From Gaetbulibacter sp. S0825 (lineage in GTDB: Bacteria; Bacteroidota; Bacteroidia; Flavobacteriales; Flavobacteriaceae): a stretch of 64,000 bases of DNA. The notes under the pieces are model-generated. The model ran no database searches, had not been told where the DNA came from, and was given only the letters and a program-made list of their open reading frames with translations. Made by a program: the position numbers and the translations under genes. Shown here one piece after another: positions 60,447 through 64,000 of the stretch; the first letter of the stretch is position 1, and every line of letters starts with the position of its first letter. The stretch spans positions 124,001 through 188,000 of the forward strand of contig NZ_JAATJT010000002.1 of NCBI RefSeq assembly GCF_011777505.1, given 5' to 3'.

Positions 60447-62176
60447 TAATTGAGTTTCATATCTTTTATAACAGCATCAATCTTAGTTTCCAAAAGTTGT
60501 TCCGTTGATTTAAATGCTGTCATATTGTCTAATGTTGTATTTACACTAATATAGTATTTAATTTTTGGTTCGGTACCACTTGGCCTTAGAGCTATTTTGC
60601 TACCATCTTCAGTATAATAAATAAGCACATTAGACTTTGGTACATTAATTACAGTTTCTTTTCCTGTAACTATGTTTTTGGAAATAGATAATTGATAATC
60701 TTCAATCTTTACAACATCACTTCCATTTACTTGCTTTAATGGGTTTTTCCTAGCATTAATCATCATTTGTTTAATTTCTTCGGCACCTTCAATGCCTTTT
60801 TTTGTTATTGAAATTAAACGCTCTTTGTAAAATCCGTGAGTTATATACAGGTTAATGAGTTCTTTAAAGAACGAACTACCTTTTGCTTTTGCCTGTGCTG
60901 CAATTTCACACGCTAAAAGAGTAGAGGTAACAGCATCTTTATCTCTTACAAAATCGCCAACCATAAAGCCAAAACTCTCTTCGCCACCTCCAATAAAATT
61001 AAGTTCATGAAAATCTTTAATCATTTTTGCAATCCACTTAAAACCTGTAAGCCCAATTTTGCATTCTACATTATAATGTGATGCTAAATTCTCCATCATT
61101 GGAGTGGAAACTATAGTAGAGCCAATAAATTCTTTTCCTTGAATTTTATTTTCGTTTTTCCATTGTTTTAATAAAAATTCGGTCATGACAACCATGGTTT
61201 GATTCCCATTTAGCAGTTTCATATTACCATCCAAATCTCTTACAGCTATACCAACTCTATCACTGTCAGGGTCGGTTCCAATTACAATATCACCATTTAC
61301 TTTTTCGGCTAAATCCAATGCCATTTTTAAGGCTGCTGGCTCTTCTGGATTAGGCGAATCTACTGTTGGAAAATCACCATTAGGCACTTCTTGCTCTTTT
61401 ACTATATGAACATTTGCATAACCTGCTCTTTTCAAAGTTTCAGGAATAATGGTAATAGATGTTCCGTGTAATGATGTGAACACGACACTTAAGTTTTTTC
61501 TAGCTGAATCACTAGTGTCAAAACTGCCATTTTTTATAGAAGCATTAATAAAAACTTCGTCAATATCCTTCCCAATATATTGAATGAGGGATTCTTTTGA
61601 ATTGAAATTAATTTCAGAATAATCTAAGGCATTTATTTCTTTTATAATGTTTGCGTCTTGTGGAGGGACTATTTGCCCACCATCTTGCCAATAGACCTTA
61701 TAACCATTGTACTCTGGAGGATTGTGAGATGCTGTTAATACAATACCACAATGGCAGCCTAAATGTTTTAGTGCAAAGGAAAGCTGAGGTGTAGGACGTA
61801 AATCTTCAAATAAATATACTTTGATATTGTTTGCCGAAAATACATCGGCTACAATTTTTGCAAACGCCTTACTGTTGTGTCTGCAATCGTACGCAATAGC
61901 AACTTTTAATTGCTCATTTGGAAACGATTGTTGTAGATAATTACTTAAACCTTGCGTATTTTTACCAATAGTATATTTGTTCATTCGGTTGGTGCCAACT
62001 CCCATGACGCCGCGCATTCCGCCAGTGCCGAATTCTAAATTTTTATAAAAACTTTCTTTTAGTTGTTTTGGGTTTGAAGCAATTAATTCCTTTATTTTAT
62101 TTTGTGTATCTGTATCAAAAGTTGGCGTTAACCACGCATTTACTTTTTCTAGAATTTGAGGTTCTATGTGAATCAT
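60446..62176 (-). CDS. phospho-sugar mutase (phosphoglucomutase/phosphomannomutase type)
   Basis: A 576-residue cytoplasmic enzyme. Motifs: phosphoserine loop T148-A-S150-H in [15 protein letters not shown], metal loop [16 protein letters not shown], sugar loop [15 protein letters not shown] and phosphate-binding [16 protein letters not shown]. This size class is typical of bacterial long alpha-phosphoglucomutase-like enzymes. It provides sugar-1-phosphate for glycan or glycogen routes. Overlaps the ABC exporter gene by one base. Confidence 0.93.
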   Translation of the reverse strand: MIHIEPQILEKVNAWLTPTFDTDTQNKIKELIASNPKQLKESFYKNLEFGTGGMRGVMGVGTNRMNKYTIGKNTQGLSNYLQQSFPNEQLKVAIAYDCRHNSKAFAKIVADVFSANNIKVYLFEDLRPTPQLSFALKHLGCHCGIVLTASHNPPEYNGYKVYWQDGGQIVPPQDANIIKEINALDYSEINFNSKESLIQYIGKDIDEVFINASIKNGSFDTSDSARKNLSVVFTSLHGTSITIIPETLKRAGYANVHIVKEQEVPNGDFPTVDSPNPEEPAALKMALDLAEKVNGDIVIGTDPDSDRVGIAVRDLDGNMKLLNGNQTMVVMTEFLLKQWKNENKIQGKEFIGSTIVSTPMMENLASHYNVECKIGLTGFKWIAKMIKDFHELNFIGGGEESFGFMVGDFVRDKDAVTSTLLACEIAAQAKAKGSSFFKELINLYITHGFYKERLISITKKGIEGAEEIKQMMINARKNPLKQVNGSDVVKIEDYQLSISKNIVTGKETVINVPKSNVLIYYTEDGSKIALRPSGTEPKIKYYISVNTTLDNMTAFKSTEQLLETKIDAVIKDMKLN

Positions 62177-62242
62177 TAATTAAAATTTATATGCAAAAAT
62201 AGCGAATTAACTAAGGTAATGTTGTTGATGAAACATTACAAC

Positions 62243-63190
62243 TTACAAATTCATTTTTTTATCAATTTTGTAGCGCTCTTTATCGTCTTTATTACGTAAA
62301 ATAATTTCGCCTAAAAATCCAGCAACAAAAAATTGCGTCCCAATAATCATAGTTACTAAAGCGATGTAAAATTGAGGTCTTTGAGTTATTAATCGTCCTG
62401 TAGGATTAATAAAAAGCTTATCAATACCTAAATAGATAGCAAAACAAAAACCTATAAAAAACATGAGGGCACCAAGAGCACCAAAAAAGTGCATTGGTCG
62501 TTTCCCAAATTTGGATAAAAACCAAATGCTTATCAAATCTAAAAATCCATTAATAAATCGTTCCATACCAAATTTTGTTTTTCCGTATTTACGTGCTTGA
62601 TGTTGTACCACTTTTTCGCCTATGTTACTAAACCCTTCATTTTTAGCTAATACGGGAATATAGCGATGCATTTCGCCATAAACATTGATGTTTTTTACAA
62701 CCTCTTTATTGTAAGCCTTTAAACCACAATTAAAGTCATTTAGTTTAACACCTGAAGTTTTTCTGGCAGCCCAGTTAAAAAGTTTTGAAGGAATGTTTTT
62801 TGAAATTACCGAGTCGTAACGTTTCTTTTTCCAACCAGAAACCAAGTCGTAACCCTTATCAGTAATCATTTTGTATAGTTCTGGGATTTCTTCAGGGTTG
62901 TCCTGTAAATCGGCATCCATAGTAATAACTACATCACCTTTTGTTTCTAAGAAACCAGCATGAAGTGCTTGAGACTTCCCATAATTTTTAAAAAAACGAA
63001 TACCTTTTACAGCATTGTTTTTTTGTGAAAGCATTTCAATAGTTTCCCAGGACCCATCAGTACTACCATCGTCAATAAAAATAATCTCATACGAAAAATG
63101 ATTGGATTGCATAACGTTTGCAATCCAATCATGTAATTCGTTTAATGAGTCTTTCTCGTTAAGTAGTGGAATAACTACTGATATGTCCAT
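62243..63190 (-). CDS. family 2 glycosyltransferase with two C-terminal helices
   Basis: A 315-residue membrane protein. The GT-A domain (about 1-230) has SVVIPLLNEKDSLNEL, IIFIDDGSTDGSWE and the metal motif DADLQDNPEE. Two helices follow (GALGALMFFIGFCFAIYLGI and FYIALVTMIIGTQFFVAGFL). The plan is that of polyprenyl-phosphate glycosyltransferases (ArnC/GtrB/DPM type), which load a sugar onto a lipid carrier. The exact sugar is unknown. Confidence 0.92.
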   Translation of the reverse strand: MDISVVIPLLNEKDSLNELHDWIANVMQSNHFSYEIIFIDDGSTDGSWETIEMLSQKNNAVKGIRFFKNYGKSQALHAGFLETKGDVVITMDADLQDNPEEIPELYKMITDKGYDLVSGWKKKRYDSVISKNIPSKLFNWAARKTSGVKLNDFNCGLKAYNKEVVKNINVYGEMHRYIPVLAKNEGFSNIGEKVVQHQARKYGKTKFGMERFINGFLDLISIWFLSKFGKRPMHFFGALGALMFFIGFCFAIYLGIDKLFINPTGRLITQRPQFYIALVTMIIGTQFFVAGFLGEIILRNKDDKERYKIDKKMNL

Positions 63191-63234
63191 TTTTAAGTAA
63201 TTTCTATATTCTTTGTCAAAAGTAAAGAAATTAT

Positions 63235-63762
63235 TTAAGCATCAGGGTCAGATTTTTTCATAATTAAGGCTACTATTAGTCCTATAATTGCTTGAAATAA
63301 GAATCCCCAAGCCAAAGACTTAAGTGTGTTAACTATACTAAACTGGTTTTGACTTTCAATTTTTTCGACAGCTTCAGCTATGGCTTCAGCTGGTGCACCA
63401 AAACCTTCCATCATATTAATTGTTGATTCGACAGTAAGTTGCTGAATTTGTTTTGCAGCTTCTGGGTCTATATAGTTGAAGAGAATCATACTTACTATTG
63501 AGCTAATTCCTATTCCAATTGCAACAGTGATGAAGTAAGATGAAAAAGCTTCTTTAAATGATAAAAAACCACCATTCAAACTTTTTGATTTTGCAGTAGA
63601 AACAACTCCAAAAGCAATAATTGCTAGTAATAAAAATATCCCTAGCCACATATTTGCCATTAAATTAATGTCAACAAACCAAATGGCTATAGTTATCAAA
63701 GATAAAGCACCACCTAAATAGAGACCATAATTTATTGCACTAGATTTAATCGATTTTTCCAT
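63235..63762 (-). CDS. DUF4199 membrane protein
   Basis: A 175-residue inner-membrane protein with four helices. It contains the family line GGFLSFKEAFSSYFITVAIG and a charged loop EAKQIQQLTVEST-like (EAAKQIQQLTVEST) between helices 3 and 4. DUF4199 is Bacteroidota-specific, often next to glycosyltransferases; function unknown. It starts an apparent operon with the glycosyltransferase gene (44 bases). Confidence 0.85.
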   Translation of the reverse strand: MEKSIKSSAINYGLYLGGALSLITIAIWFVDINLMANMWLGIFLLLAIIAFGVVSTAKSKSLNGGFLSFKEAFSSYFITVAIGIGISSIVSMILFNYIDPEAAKQIQQLTVESTINMMEGFGAPAEAIAEAVEKIESQNQFSIVNTLKSLAWGFLFQAIIGLIVALIMKKSDPDA

Positions 63763-63852
63763 AAATGTTATTTTTAGTTAATTTAATAGTTAGTATATGT
63801 TTGTTCTAAAATGTTACAATAAATATAGACGAATAAAAAAATAAATAATATG

Positions 63853-63882
63853 TTGTTGTTTTATGAAAAATTCTTAAATTTG
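63853..63882 (+). promoter_or_regulatory. promoter of rpmE2
   Basis: TTG at 63853-63855, then 19 bases, then TAAATTTG at 63875-63882. Both elements match the Bacteroidota consensus. It is 37 bases upstream of the ATG and fits a highly expressed ribosomal protein gene. Confidence 0.7.
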
Positions 63883-63919
63883 CAGCTCGAAAAAAGAAAC
63901 GATTTTTAAAGTTTAAGTG

Positions 63920-64000
63920 ATGAAAAAAGGTATACATCCAGAAAATTATAGATTAGTAGCGTTTAAAGACATGTCTAACGACGATGTTTTTTTAACAAAA
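63920..64000 (+). CDS. rpmE2: 50S ribosomal protein L31 type B, 5' part
   Basis: The first 27 codons run to the window edge and read MKKGIHPENYRLVAFKDMSN, then DDVFLTK. HP-x-NYR-x-VAFKDMSN is the L31 type B N-terminus. The type B form lacks the zinc-binding Cys at positions where type A has it, and often replaces type A when zinc is low. The rest lies outside the window. Confidence 0.93.
   Translation, partial: MKKGIHPENYRLVAFKDMSNDDVFLTK

Noticed and set aside
1-64000. CRISPR array, tRNA or rRNA gene, prophage, transposase or integrase
   Set aside because: No regular spacer-repeat pattern, no tRNA-like cloverleaf, no conserved rRNA blocks and no recombinase motif were seen in reading the window.

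Overview
The window is low-GC DNA with the gene content of a Flavobacteriaceae member (Bacteroidota), most likely marine. The markers are 2TM-domain proteins, a CcoN-CcoO fusion with a monohaem CcoP, a LytTR regulator, a secreted nuclease with a type IX secretion (T9SS) C-terminal signal, a DUF5916 outer-membrane protein, a LETM1-related protein, DUF4199, and promoters with the Bacteroidota -7 element TAnnTTTG. I see no tRNA, rRNA, CRISPR array, insertion sequence or prophage. It reads as ordinary chromosome with a few accessory insertions.

Layout. 0-2.4 kb: a tight operon of at least four tandem 2TM membrane proteins, a DUF2306 protein and a LytTR response regulator. 2.4-7.8 kb: a secreted protein of unknown function, a J-domain protein with an altered HPD motif, a PLP decarboxylase, a half-size DUF1456 protein, a LETM1-related protein, a frameshifted TonB-receptor remnant and a SodC lipoprotein. 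8.0-21.3 kb: a micro-oxic respiration block holding a tandem universal stress protein, a four-PAS sigma-54 activator, the genes ccoI-ccoS-ccoNO-ccoQ-ccoP-ccoG-ccoH and a TauE-like protein, and a divergent Crp/Fnr regulator. Three intergenic regions here carry the same ATGA-N6-TCAT palindrome, mostly about 40 bp upstream of a recognisable promoter, so this looks like one local regulon. 21.4-33.5 kb: a mostly unidirectional run of exported proteins (BNR/VPS10-like, PepSY, kelch, M1 and M28 peptidases, DUF5694-like, DUF6265, propeller plus NTF2). 33.7-39.5 kb: an AraC-type membrane regulator, two NTF2-like paralogues, a Nudix-like secreted protein, a DUF5916 protein and a metzincin protease.

39.6-47.8 kb: fatty-acid beta-oxidation. 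The order marR-fadN-fadA-fadE is that of the Bacillus fadNAE operon with an added MarR regulator, followed upstream by fadD. A four-helix-bundle (S23/IVP-type) gene is wedged between fadN and fadA. Two near-perfect 16-bp palindromes lie at the marR promoter. 47.9-58.3 kb: a pentapeptide-like secreted protein, purL, a T9SS endonuclease, an RNA m5C methyltransferase, a Ycf48-like lipoprotein, and an ECF sigma / membrane anti-sigma-like / periplasmic sensor operon. 58.6-64 kb: an MsbA-type ABC exporter, a phosphohexomutase, a glycosyltransferase, DUF4199, and the start of rpmE2 (ribosomal protein L31 type B) behind a strong promoter.

No clearly new enzymatic or defence system is visible. The most rewarding items are the Fnr-like palindrome set in the cbb3 region, the 2TM array with LytTR, the paired CACG repeats downstream of the sigma-54 activator, the four-helix-bundle insertion in the fad operon, and several proteins that keep a fold but lose a signature residue (J-domain HPE, M28 His to Asp, Nudix-like without the Nudix box).
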